From contig RWJK01001377.1 of NCBI GenBank assembly GCA_004335835.1, positions 124,001-188,000 on the forward strand: a stretch of 64,000 nucleotides of DNA, read 5' to 3'. The notes under the pieces were generated by a model, which saw only the letters and a list, made by a program, of their open reading frames with translations, made no database searches and was not told the DNA's origin. This document shows positions 34,430 through 47,500 of the stretch, piece after piece. Made by a program: the position numbers and the translations under genes. The stretch is from Scenedesmus sp. ARA3 (taxonomy: Eukaryota; Chlorophyta; Chlorophyceae; Sphaeropleales; Scenedesmaceae). Numbering within the stretch: position 1 is the first letter of the stretch; each line of letters begins with the position of its first letter.

Positions 34430-37400
34430 GTCGGTGAGTACAGCTGGCCCATTCGCTGCTCCAGCTGCTGCTGCTGCCGGTGCTGCTGCCAGCTGGTGTG
34501 TGAGGCGGTGTGTTGCCAGTGCTCCAAACAGCTGGCCATGCAGCGACACCACATCAGACAGCAGCTGACCCTCTAGCAGCGACTTGGCAGCAGCAGACTT
34601 GGCCTGCGCTGCAGTGGCTGCTGCTGCTGCTGCATCGCCGTCCTCAGCCCCATCAGCTGCCAGCTGGTCCAGGTCCATGATGTCGTGCTGCTGCTGCTGC
34701 TGCTGCTGCTGCAGGTGGGCATCGGGGTCCTCTGCCAGCTCATCGGGTGGGGCCAGATCAGCAAAGGCAGCATAGTGGTCAGGGAAGGCAGCCTTGTAGT
34801 CAGCCTCCGCCTCCTCCTGCAATGGCAGCAATAGTTGCAGGCAGCAGCAGCGTGAGTCAGAAGCAGCCAAGTACAGCAGCACTGCAGCAATATGGTTCTG
34901 CATAGTGGTCCGGGAAGGCAGCCTTGTAGTCAGCCTCTGCCTCCTCCTGCAATGGCAGTGGCAGCAGGCGGCAGCAGGGAAATTAAGAAGCAGCCAAACA
35001 CCACAGCAATTGGTGCAACAATGCTGTGTGGTGGTCAGCGAAGGCAGCCTTGTAGTCAGCCTCCGCCTCCTCCTGCAATGACAGCAGCAGGCCGAGTCAG
35101 AAGCAGCCATCCTGCAGTACTGGAGCACTGTGGTACTGTACGGCGCGGTGTGGCGTGGTTCCTACAATATGAGTAGCTGAAGTTGGGCACGAACAAAAGA
35201 TTGGATGCTGGCTGTGGTCTGTCTCAGCTCCCTGATAGCAGCCGCAGACCGCGCACCCCCCTTCACAGCCGCACCCCTGTTTCAGAGTAAACAAAAACCG
35301 GCAATTGCAGTTGATCATACATATATAATCGAGTTCGCCTCACCTCCTCGTTCATGAAGGTGGAGCTGTGCGTCTTGTGCTTGAAGAGCTGCGCAGCCTC
35401 CTCAGCAGCAGCAGCCTCGTACGCACGCACCGCCTGCCACACAGACAGCACCTGCTGCAGCATGCTGTCAATGCCACCCAAACCTGCTGCACCACTGCTG
35501 TTGAATGAAAGATCAGATGCAGCAGCAGCAGCAGCAGGGCCAGCAGCCAGCCGCTCCTGTACTGCCACCACAAGCGCAGCATGCACCGTGCGCAGCTGCC
35601 AGCCAAAGTCAGCCAGCTCAGCTGAGGATGCTGCTGCTGCTGCCGAGCGCGGCTGCAGCAGCTGCTGCTGCTGCGCCTGCTGCACTGCAGCACCTGTCAG
35701 CTTCTGCCAGCGTGGCTCAGCCAGCAAGCTGGCAGGCAGCACATTCACAGCCGCACCCCTGCTGCTGCTGCTGCTAATGCACAGCTGCCCCGCAGTGACG
35801 CCTGCCAGTGGAGGCGGGAAACACAGCAAGCCAGCAGTCAGTGCCATCAGCTGCCCAGCGCCGCTGCCGCTGCCATCTGCTGCTGCTGCTGCTGCCGCCT
35901 GCTGTGCTGCCTGGCTAGCAGCAGCCAGCAGGGAGAGGCCATGCCGGGCCTCCAGCAGCGACAGCAGCACCGGCTGCAGCACATCGATGTAATCAGGGAA
36001 GCTGCCGCGCATTCTGTTTGACCACGCTGCTGCACTGCCATCCCACATCTCCGCCTCCCGCACTGCCGAACTCCCTGCAGCTGCTGCTGCATTGCCGCCA
36101 TCAGCTGCAATGCAGCTCTGCAGCAGCGTCTTGCCGAGTGTGGTGAGCCTCTGGGGGTCAGCCAGGCCCCTGCTGAATCCAGCAACCTCCTGCTGCAGGT
36201 GCAGGTACTGCGGCGGAGTCGGCCGCGGCACACACCTAGCCCTCAGCTTCTGCAGCTGCGCAGTGAGGCCGTCGTGCTGCTGACTCAGCACTTGTAAGGA
36301 TGCTGACTCATCAGGCCCGCCAGGCAGCTGCTGCATCATCGAATGCACTGCAATGGCCGGCTCTAGCTGTGTGCTGATCCAGGCCTGCATGGCAGCAGCC
36401 TTGAAGCCGTACCTGCCAGCTGGGTCCACCCCAGGGGGTGGGGCTACCAGCTGCAGCCTTGCACAGCCTAGCAGCAGCCAGGCCCAGCCCTGAGACCCCA
36501 GCAGCTGGTACCACTGCTGCTGCTGCTGCTGCTGTGTGCTGCTGTTACGCAGCAAGATGGCTTCTGCGCATGGCAGCAGCAGCGGTTGCGCTACAGCTGC
36601 GAGAGTGCTGTGGCTGCTGCGGCTGAGTAGGGCTGACAGCTGCTGCAGCCAGGGGCTGACTGCGTCATGCTGTAACACAGTGCTGCTGCTGCTGCACCAC
36701 GCCAGTAGCTGCTGCACAAGCTGCTGTAAAGCAGCAGCATCTTCGCTGCTGCTGAAGCTGCTGACATGAGCTAGCAGCAGCTGCCCTAGCAGCAGACCCA
36801 GAACCTGCTGCTGCTGCTGGCTGCTGCTGCTGTCCTGCGGCTGCTGCAGCAGCAGCTGCTGAGCTGCCAGGCTCAGCTGCTGCAGGCGCGCTGCCTTGCT
36901 GCTGCCGTCAGCAGCACCAGCAGCGCAGATCTGCAGCACAGCAGCAGTGCGCGACGCCAGATGCAGGCACAGCGGACTCCCTGTCACTCTAGCAGGCACC
37001 CCCAGCCCCCGCATGAACCCAAACAGTGCTGATGCGTCACTGCTGCTGAGACCTGAACCGTGCTGCTGTTGCAACTGGTCTGCTGAACCGCTGCCGCTGC
37101 CCCCTGCCCACAGCCCTGACTGCCAGCTGTACAAGGCATCATGCAGTAGGCCTGGCAGCACCTGCTGCAGCAGCTGCTGCTGCGGCAGGGCCTGTCGCTC
37201 ATCAAGCATACTGCTGATCAGCCAAGACAGCTGCTGCAGCGGCACCAGCGCAGCAGCGCTGCGCTGGCAGCAGGCAGCGCCAGATGTAGCCAGGTACTGC
37301 TGCAGCTGGCCTTGCAGCTGCTGCAGCTGCTGCTTTGGCAGCACTGGCAGCACCAGCTGCTGCTGTGCTGCATCTCCAAGCTTGCTGGTGGTAGTAGCTT

Positions 37401-37766
37401 TGGCAGCAGCAGCAGCAGCAGACAGCAGCCATGTCAGCGCTGCTGCTGCCAGGCTACTTTCCTCTTCAAGAGCAGCAGTGTGCAGCAGCTGCTGCAGATC
37501 AACTTGCATCCGCCGCGCTGCTTCCGACACCATTGCCTTTGCTGGCAGCAGCTGCACACCACTGCTGCTGCTGCTGCTGCTGCCGGCTAGGCCGGCCTTG
37601 GCCTGCTGCTTCAGCGCTGCCACCAGCGCTGCTGCACCTGCTGCCTCATGCTGCTGCTGCTGCGGTGCTGACAGCAGCTGTATCAGCAGCGGCTGCAGCA
37701 GCGAGGCAACTTGCTGCTGCAGCACCTCTGGTACTGCTGCAAGCGACTCAGCAGCTGCCGCCACAC

Positions 37767-37798
<32 letters not shown>

Positions 37799-40700
37799 AA
37801 GAGCTGCATGTGTGGCAGGAAGCCCAGCATAGCCAGGCCCTGAGTCAAGCCCTGCCTGAGGCCCGCATCACAGCACAGCACAGCTGCTGCTGCAGCCGCC
37901 AGCCGCTCCCTCAACTCAGCGCCAGCGCCAGTGCCGAGCTCTAAACCCTCGAGCACTGCAGCAACATCGTTAAACCCTGCGGCGGATCCTTCACCATCTC
38001 CATCCATCGCATGTGCATTGATGTGCTGCTGCTGCAGCCGGTACTGCTGTAGCTGATCCTGCACAGTCTGCACTGCCTGCTGCAGCAGCTGCTGCCAATC
38101 CACTCCTGCAGCAATCAGCCCTGCCGGCTGGCCCCGCGCATCAACCCTAAAACCTGCACCGCCCTGAACCGCCAAGGCATCTGCAAGCGCAGCTGCCTGC
38201 TGCTGCGCTGCCAGCAGCTGCCTGTTTGGTGGCAGCTGCGGGTGTCCTGCAAGGCGCCACATCAGCGGCTTGGGTGCTGATGCATCCAACTGCAGAGCTG
38301 CTGCCATCTGCTGCTGCAGGAACTGCCAGCGGGATGCTGACTCAGCACCCCCTGCCAGCTTAGCACAGCAGCTGGTCAACAGCCGGTCAACGGCCTTTGC
38401 CAGCTGGGACCACGCCCAAGCCAGCTGCTCGGGCTGCACTGCTGTCACTACTGCTGCAGCAGATGGGGCCGCAGGATGCTGTGGGGTGCTGCTGTAGTGC
38501 AAATGCAGCGGGCCATGCACAGCATCCCACACGCTGCTGCGTGCCAGCTGCAGGCGGTGAATCTGCGCTGCTAGCTGCCCTGCCTGACCACTGCTGCTGC
38601 TGCTGCTGCTGCTGTGGCATATGTGCTGCAGCAGCTGCTGCAGAGCAGCGCCCTCAAATGCGGCCACTGATGCTAGGCAGGGCTGCAAGCCATCCACTGC
38701 TGGGTGTGAGGCTTCACTCCTTGCCCTCTCTGCTGGCCTGTTTGACCGCCAGACAGACTCCTGGTACGGGCTGGCAGCACCTGCAGCCACTGCTGCTGCT
38801 GAAACTGCACCAGCTGCTGCTGCAACTGCAGCATGGCACGATGCCTGCTGCAGCAGAGGCAGCAGCAGCGCCAGCTGCTGCTGTGGCTGGTGCTCCTGCT
38901 GCAGCAGCTGCTGCAGGTTGCTGCTCCAGGGCTGCTGAGCTACTGTTGGCAGCAGCTGCTGCAGCAGCTGTGACAGTGCTAAGCTGCGGCTGCACTTGCT
39001 GCCAGCAGCAGCCGCCGCTGCTGCAACCTGCAGTAGCTGCTGCTGCAGCCACTGCTGCCGCAGAGTGCTGCTGTGCTGTCCTGCTGTTGCAGTGAACAAG
39101 CAGGCTGTTGCGGCTGTGACGCTCATCTCCGGCAGCAGCAGCAGTGCGCTGCTGCTGCTGGTGCAGCTGTTGTGCTGCTGCTGCTGATGCTCGCCTAGCG
39201 CAGCTGCTAGCAGCTCCACAGGCAGCAGCGCCTGCTGCCCTGCAGGCAGCTGCTGCAGCAGCTGGCGAGCTGCAACAAGACCGGCGCTGCTGCTGCTGCT
39301 GCTGCTGTCGCCTGACCCTGCTGCTGCTGCCAGCTCCGCCGCCAAGGCTTGTGCCAGCAGCCACACCGGCAGCGACGCATCGCGTGCAACTGCTGCCATG
39401 GCCGACTGCTCTGCTAGGTCAGTCACACCAACCCACACAGGCCACTGGCAGGGCCTCAGCAGCTGGTTGGGCCACACTGCCAGGGTTTGGCCCCCCTGCT
39501 GCTGCTGCTTTCGGTCAAGCATGTCTGCATCACCATCGTCTGCAGGTACCGCATCTGCCGCAGCTCCTGGCAGTATAACGTCTTGCTGTACCGCCTCTGG
39601 TGGCGGCTGCAGCTGCAGCAGCTCACACAGCTCAACAAAAGCCGCCTGGCCCTCAGCCGCCAGCACAGGCGTTGCTGCAAACCCTCTTACATAGGCTTGG
39701 CTCCAACCCCTGCTCAATGCAGCAGCGCAGCACTGCCCCTGCTGTAGCAATACCGCAGCAGTGGCTGCCCAGCTGCGGGCCTCCCGCATACCGGGGGCCC
39801 TGCGGTGTGCTGCTGCGCATGCTGCTGCCATGCGGGTGTGTGCTGCTGCCATGGCTGCTAGTGTAGGGGAGCTGGCCACGCCGCTGCTGGCGAGTAGGGT
39901 CTCTAGGTCAGGCTGGCCTGATAGGGCCCAGCTGGGCAGTGAGGTGCAGGGCTGGGGGCCTGCAGGAAGCAGGAGAGAGCCCTGCAAGCAGACAAGTACC
40001 CAGCAGCAGCAGCAGCAGCATTAGCAATTAGTCATTGATCAGACCAAGCAGCAACAAAAACGGGAGAAGTGGACGCGACAAGCTGCGCCAAGAAACAGGC
40101 AGTAAGTAGACGCATGTGCGCAGGCCTCAAAACAAACTTGCATGGACCGACACCAGCATGAATTGACAGCCGCAAATCCATCACAACACGGTGCCCTGGC
40201 AGTGGCTGTGCATCAGTATCAAAGTTTTTGGTATAAGTGTTTGCCCACATGGTGTGTTCGAGCAAAGGTGTTGAGCTCATCCTTTGCAGCAGCCGGCCAG
40301 GACACCCCACACCCATCATACAACACAACACAGCCCCTGTTCAGCACACTCTCACACACAAACAACACACACCATACATATACAGCACCACCCATCCTGT
40401 TTACGCCATCATGCTCCTCACCTCTTGCTGCTCTTCTGTTGCACCCTTGCCTGCTCCAGCAAGCGCCCTGCTGCTGCTGCTGCCGGCAGCAGCAGGCAGC
40501 AGGTACAGTTCCACCCCTCTGTTCCTCATGGCCCTTGACACCTCACCATGCTTCGGATCATACGCCAGCATCAGCCGGAAGTTTTTGTGTGGCACCACCA
40601 CCCTCCCACCCCCTGAGCCGCCACCCCCTGCCTCATCTAACTGCAGCACCCCGTGTGGCTCTAGCAGCCCATTTAGCCTATCCAATACAGTGGGGTTGAC

Positions 40701-41138
40701 CAGGTTTGCGTTGTCAAGCAGTACCCAGCTGCCCTGCTGTATGGCGCGAGTGAGGCTGCCATCAACCCACTCAAACCTGCCAGCTGTGCTGCTGCCTGCA
40801 GGACTGTCCAGCTGCTGCAAGAGTGTGCTGCTGCGCTCCAGCAGGCCAGCTGCCTGCTGCTGCACCTGCTGCAGCTGTCGCACATTGTCGGCATGCTGCT
40901 GCTGCTGCTGCTGCTGTAAGAGCTTAGCTGGCAGCTGCTGCAGCTGCTGCAGCAGGCCATGCAGCTGCCGCAGCTGCCGCACTGTGTCAGCCACACACTG
41001 CTGGCCGCTGCTGCCTGCAGCACCAGCGTCATCCTGCTGCTGCAGCAGCTGCTGCTGCGCTGCGCCTGCAGCTGCTGCTGCAGCCTGGCTGTAGCTGTCC
41101 CAGCCCTCTTGCAGCTCGCAAGCTGCCTGTACATACAC

Positions 41139-41172
<34 letters not shown>

Positions 41173-44029
41173 GATCCTTGGCCTGCTGCTGCACCCGACA
41201 GCAGCAGGTGCTGTGTGGCTGCAGTCAGCAGCTGCTGCGCCTCCTGTGAGAGCTCCTGCACTTTCCGCGCCGGCTCAACCTGCAGCACAGACCAACACAC
41301 ATGAAATACACAGCGCAGCAGCTTTAGCGAACGCCGCCTGTGCACCAAAAATGTGCCAGGGCATAATCACACTTCAGCAGCTGCCAGCAGCTTCATGCAA
41401 CATGTACTAGCATGACGTCTGCCTGCCACACACTATACATTTACACACAGAACCCTGCAAACCCACACACCAACCCACGCACCTGCTCAAAGCTGCCCAG
41501 CAGGTCACTTGTGTCAGTGCCTTGTGTGAGGGCAAGCTCCTGCAGGCCCACCCCCACCAGGCCAGCAGCCAACCGCGCCAAGCTCGTCTTGCCACTGCCG
41601 CCAGGCCCCACCAGCAGCACCATCCAGCCTGCAGCCAGTGAGGCTACAGCAGACTCCAGCAGCGGAGCTTGCGCTGACGGCAGCAGCAGCTCCTGTTGCC
41701 GCTGAATGCTGCTGCTGCTGCTGCTGCTGCTGCTTGCAGGGAATTGGCTGCTGGCAGAAGCTGGTGCAGCGTCAGATGCAGCAGCAGCAGCAGCGCCGGC
41801 AGCGCGTGAAATGCGTGCCATGCCGACGCGCAGCTCCTGCGGGGTTACTACTACAGCAGGAGTGCTGACAAACTGCCCGTCTGCCTCACCTTGCTGCTCA
41901 CTGCTGCTGCTGCTGCTGCTTGTAGGCGCTTGTGGTGTGACTGCCAAGCTGCTGGCAGCGCTGAGTGGCCTGCCCCACACCTGGTGGAACAGTGCCTGCA
42001 GGCGCTGCCTATCTGCTGCTGCGCGCAGCCGCTGCGTGAGCAGCACCCCCACAAAGTGCTCTGCAGCAGCATCAAGCTGTGCTGCTGACAGCCCCGCACG
42101 TGCCAGCTGCTGCGGATGATTCTCATCTACGTCCATAGCATCTGCTGCCGGCTGCTGCTGCTGCTGCTGGCTGGCAAACATGCACACCAGCTCGCACCAG
42201 CGCAGCAGATCTCGCAAGTTGAACTCCCATGGGCCCCCAGCCACAGCAAACGGCGCCAGACCCCTGCCCCCATCTCCTGCACTACTAGCGCTACTGCTGC
42301 TGCTGCTGCTGCTGGCATCCTGCATTGCTGACAGCAGCTGCACCATCTTGCCAATTAAAGCAGCAGGCAGCTCAGGGTGCAGCGCTGTAGCAATCGCAGC
42401 CAGATCCTGTGGCTGCAGCAGCTCAACCGCAACCCTCGTAAACCGATTCAGAAACGACTTGGGCAGCCCTTTGCGGCCGCCGCCCTCCTGCAAGGGGTTT
42501 TGCGCCGCAAACAGCCTAAACCGCGGGTGTGCTTTGAAGCTCTGGCCTAGCTCAGGCACAAAGAGTGCTGCGCGGTGGTCCAGCAGGCCGTTGAGGCCCT
42601 CTAGCACTGATTGGCCGGCCAGGTTGAGCTCATCCAGCAGCACCCAGTGGCCCGCCTTCACAGCAGCCAGCAGCGGGCCGTCACACCTGCAAAATAAAAG
42701 CATGTATCAACAACATTGAGTCTAAGGAAGCAGATGTTGGTGCGTCACAATCATGCATGGCATGGGCTGAGCTGCCCATAGGTATGCAAGATGTGCAGAT
42801 GAAAGGCAGCAGCGGCGAAGCATGCAGCAGCACACTCAAGCCTGCAGCAGAAACAACAACACAGCACATGGCGGCCAAACAGCGCCGCGCCTCACCATGC
42901 AAACTGCCCCGCGGCGCCGCCCGGCGCGGGCAGGTCTGCTCCCAGCAGGTCGATCATGTCGGTGTGCTCGCTGCAGTTGATGCGCACCAGCCGCGCAGCA
43001 GCGGCGCGTGCCAGTGCCGCCACCAGGCTGGTCTTGCCCACCCCTGGGCTGCCCTCCAGCAGCACGGCCTTGCCCAGCTGCAGGCAGCAGTGCAGCAAGG
43101 AAAGATGTGTGGTGTTGAGCAATGTGCTTGCTTGAATGAAAAGCATACGGGACCAAATAGCATGGGATGGCTAGTGTCCACAGACAGCCAGCTGACCAGC
43201 ACAGCAGCAACAACATTCCAGCATATTGCAGCGGAATCCCAAACCCTGTAAGGTAGGGATAACCGCACGGCTATTGTTGAGTGCGACCTATTATGACCTC
43301 TTGGACCTCGAGTATGTGCCTGCCGCTGCTTCACCTGCATCGCCCTGAGCAGCCTGAAGGCGTTGCGGCACGTGGTTGGCGCCTGCCAGTTGAAACGAGG
43401 GCCACTGCTACTGCTACTGTTGCCACTGCTGGCTACTGCTGCTGCTGCTGCTGCTGCTGAGTCGTCTGCCGGGCCCCGCGCAACAAAAAACGGCGGGATA
43501 CCCCAGCGCCCATCATCAGTCGTCACATCCACAGGCGCACCAGGCTGCAGCTGCAGCTCTCCTGCAGCCTGAGCCACCACAGCTGCAGCCTCACTGCCTG
43601 CCAGCGCCAACTGCTGCTGCTGGCTTGCTGCACTGCTACTACTCCCACCCCCTGCTGCTGCTGCTGCTGCTGCATTTCCTGCAAGCTGCTGCTCCAGTAG
43701 CCGCCTGCATTGCTGCCTCAACGGCGCCAGCGCTGCTGCAGGAATGCCCAGCCCCAGCCCCAGCCCATCAAGCAGCGTCAGGTACGCGCCATGCACATAC
43801 GCCTGCAGGGGCCCCAGCTGCTGCGCTGTCGCATTCACAAAGCCCACCCAAGCCAGCAGATCACGCACAGACAGGCCGCCGCGTGCTGCAGGCGGGGCCT
43901 GTGAGACGAATGCGTGCCAGAAGTGCAGCAGGTGGCGGCTGATGGTGGTGCGTGCTGCTGATGCTGCCAGGCGGGACTCCAGGATGGCGAGCAGCTCGGC
44001 CTCATCAGTGATGGCGGGCACCCAGATCT

Positions 44030-44064
<35 letters not shown>

Positions 44065-44484
44065 GACCACAGGTAAGCAGAAGTCAAAGCACAGAAAGGG
44101 GTGTTGCAGTGCTGGAAGGGAGCAACACCTCTCAACCGCCAGTAATGGTAGTTTGCGTGTGTAACTTTCCAACGCATACACATTACAGAGCCAGCCAACC
44201 AGCCAGCACCGTAGCCTGGCCGGCCACACAATGCCAGCAACAGCAGACCCCACGCCCAACAAACACGCTTGCTGCTTGTACCCGCACCAACACAGCCGCC
44301 CTGCCCCCTGGGCCCGCACCTGTGTGAACCTGTTGCTGAGTGCCGGGCTGAGCTCCTTCTTGCCAAAGTCGCCCCCGGGGTTCATGGTGCCCAGCACCTG
44401 GAAGCCCGCAGCGCCAACCACCAGCTCAGCGCCGCCGCCGCCCTTCTCAGCCAGCGTGAGGCTGCGGCCTGGCTCCAGCACACT

Positions 44485-44573
<89 letters not shown>

Positions 44574-47500
44574 CAAGAGCCAGAGGGTGAGACCCCAACA
44601 GCACGGGGCCGCACCTTGCATTGCAGGGTGTCCCTGCAAGACCCCAACATTCACAATGCAGCATGGCAAGATGGGATGCAAAAGCTCACGCTGCAATCAC
44701 GCAAACTATACCTGGTGCTAAATAGTCAGCAACAATTTACAACGGATTTTGTTTTGTTTATTATTGTTTTCATTTATTTTGTTTTAGTTAAACCCACCTG
44801 TTGAGCCGCTCCAGCACAGCATCCTCAGCCAGGTTGAGCTCATCAACCAGCAGCAGCTCGCCCCGCCGCATCGCCACCACCAGCGGGCCGTCCTCCCAGC
44901 CAAACGGCGCACGCGCAGCAGCAGCAGCGCCACGCAGCGCTGCCACGCCTGCAGCCAGCATCTGCAGCTGCTCCTGCAGCTGCTCAGGCCCCGCCGCTGC
45001 TGCTGCTGCTGCTGTGGAGGCATCCTCACTAGGCTGCTGTTGCTGCTGTTGCTGGTCGTCTTGTAGCAGCTGCAGGGCAGCTTTCACAGTGGCTGTCAGT
45101 GCAGCAGCATGTGCCAGCAGAGCCTGCAGCACCTCTTCAACCTCCACAGGGCTGGCGGCTTCTGCTGCTGCTGCTGCCAGCTGCTGCGGGGGCGCCTGGC
45201 CGGCCAGCTGCCACGCTGCTGCTGCCAGCAGCTCCTGGGCCACTGCCCTGAACTGCGCCAGGTCCCTGGCCGGCCCAACACACACGCAATGCACAGCAGG
45301 AATGCATGAGAGCTCCGTAAAGTCAACAACACATACAGAAACCTGAAATGGAGGAGTGCTACCATGCACTAGCCGCACAACATTAGCAGCAGCAGACACA
45401 TACGTGCAGGAGGTGTGTGCCACAACCGAACAGAACATCTACGCATCAGCACAGCAGCACCACAGTGCGGCTGGCACCCCCCTCACCTGTCCCTGCTGCG
45501 TGTGGGCCTGAACCCTCCCAGGAAGTCGCTGGTCTCCGTGTGCTGGTTGCAGTTGAGCACGTGCAGGCGCGTGGCGCGCATGAGCGCCAGCAGCTGCACC
45601 ACGCTGGTCTTGCCTGTGCCTGTCTCGCCCACCAGCAGCACCGGCTCCTGGTGCCGCAGGCACCTGCAGGTGGTGAAGACATGCAGCACAAGACAGGCGG
45701 CAGATATATGTGTGCAAGTGTGTTGTTGATGATACGTGTACGATGATAATAGGCAGAGGAAGCAGCACAGGCTCCTGGTGGCGCAAGCATCTGCAGATGG
45801 TGCGAGCGGCACGAAACATGCGGCAGATGTGTGCAGTTTGTGTGGGCTTTGTCGAGGAAGTGACTGGCAGATGGACAGCAGTGCAATGTACGCAGGAGGA
45901 GCTAGACATGGGCAGGCGCCTCATCATGTCACTTGCTAGCTGCAGCACAATGCAGAAGAGTGAGGAGTGGGGTGGTTTTGACGGTGGGGTTGTGGGGAAG
46001 CTACTATCAGAAAACACCCATCGGGCGCCGGGCCCTAGTGCTGTCAGCGAATCTTCCCCTGGCATGTGCTGTGCGCCCCATCTGAAACTCCTGCCGCTGT
46101 GGTGGAATCAGGGCAGGAGGGATTAACAGGGGCGCGTGCGCATACCACACTGCACCTGAGCAAACACATCTAGCTTTGGCCAGCATCATGCTGCTTCAAC
46201 AGGTGATGCATGAGCCAGGTCAGCAACACCAGCTGCACAAAATATTCTGCAACATAACAACATTGTGCTGTTGCTAGAGCCGCATACATGCTGTACAATC
46301 CAGCAGCAGCCCACCTGTCCACCAGTGTGTACAGCCGCTTCATGCTGCGCGTCCATACCATGCCACTCAGCGCAGCTGATATGGCCTCCGCCTCATCCCT
46401 GGCAGCAGCAGCGGCAGCAGCAGCAGCCTCAGCAGCAGCCACAGCAGCCAGCTGCTGCACAGGCCCCTTGTCACTGCCGCCGGCAGCAACATCCGCATCA
46501 TGCGGCCCTGCGCCCGCTGCTGCTGCTGCCTCTGCGCGTGCTGTTTCTGCCTTGGCTGTGGCGGCCTGTGCTGCTGCCAGTGCCTCTGTCAGGCGCTGCT
46601 GCGGCTCAGAGCCGACCTGTTGGTACACCTGCGGCAGCAGCAGCGTCACAATCGAAGACACGTTAGAAGCCTGGCGGATGTTGCGCAGCAGACTCGACAG
46701 ACCTCACGGACACCTGCCCCTGGCAAACCAGCGGCCGTGCAGGTTAGCCAGCCACCTGAACCCTCCGTAATTCTCCACCCCTTGCAACATGCTGACGCAT
46801 CATGCCCTGACACCCCAGACACCAGCCTCATCAGCTCCAGGTCCAGCAATCTGCTATACTGCATAGCTGATATTGTAACGAAATAAAGCAGTATCATGCT
46901 GCCCAGCCGCCTCACCTGCTCCAGGTCCAGCTGTACGCGCAGCACCTGCTGCAGCACCTCCACCACCACGCCGCGCTCCTCAGCGCCCCTCAGCCGCTCC
47001 CCCAGCACCATGAAGCCGTCCAGCGCCAGCGCCTCGTAGCCCACAGCACCGCGCTCAGCCCACCTGAGGGCAGCAGCAGCAGCAGCAGCACGGCAGCAGC
47101 AGCAGCGGCAGCAGCAGAAGTGGTGCCGCGAGTGTGGAGAGGCACGCATAGAGCAGTGTCAGCAGGGTGACAGACAGAGTGCTGACATAAAGCCGCAGCA
47201 GGAGGCGCCACATCAGGAGATGCACAGCCATGCGCTGATACAAGCCTCCTTCCTCAAAACAGCGTGATAAACCACATCAACTATCCAGCAGCCAGCCACA
47301 GCGCCGGACCCTCACCTGAACAGGTCACGCGGCGTGATGAAACCATGCCGGCCCGCAAACACGTTGCTGCGCTGCCGCCGCCGCTGCAGCTCGCGCATGA
47401 CCGCCACCATCTTTGCCGCATAGCTCGGCGCCACGCCGCATCGCTGGTGCAAAATATCTGCCAGCTCACTGTCAGGCAGCTCTTCCACGTGAAGCTCCAA

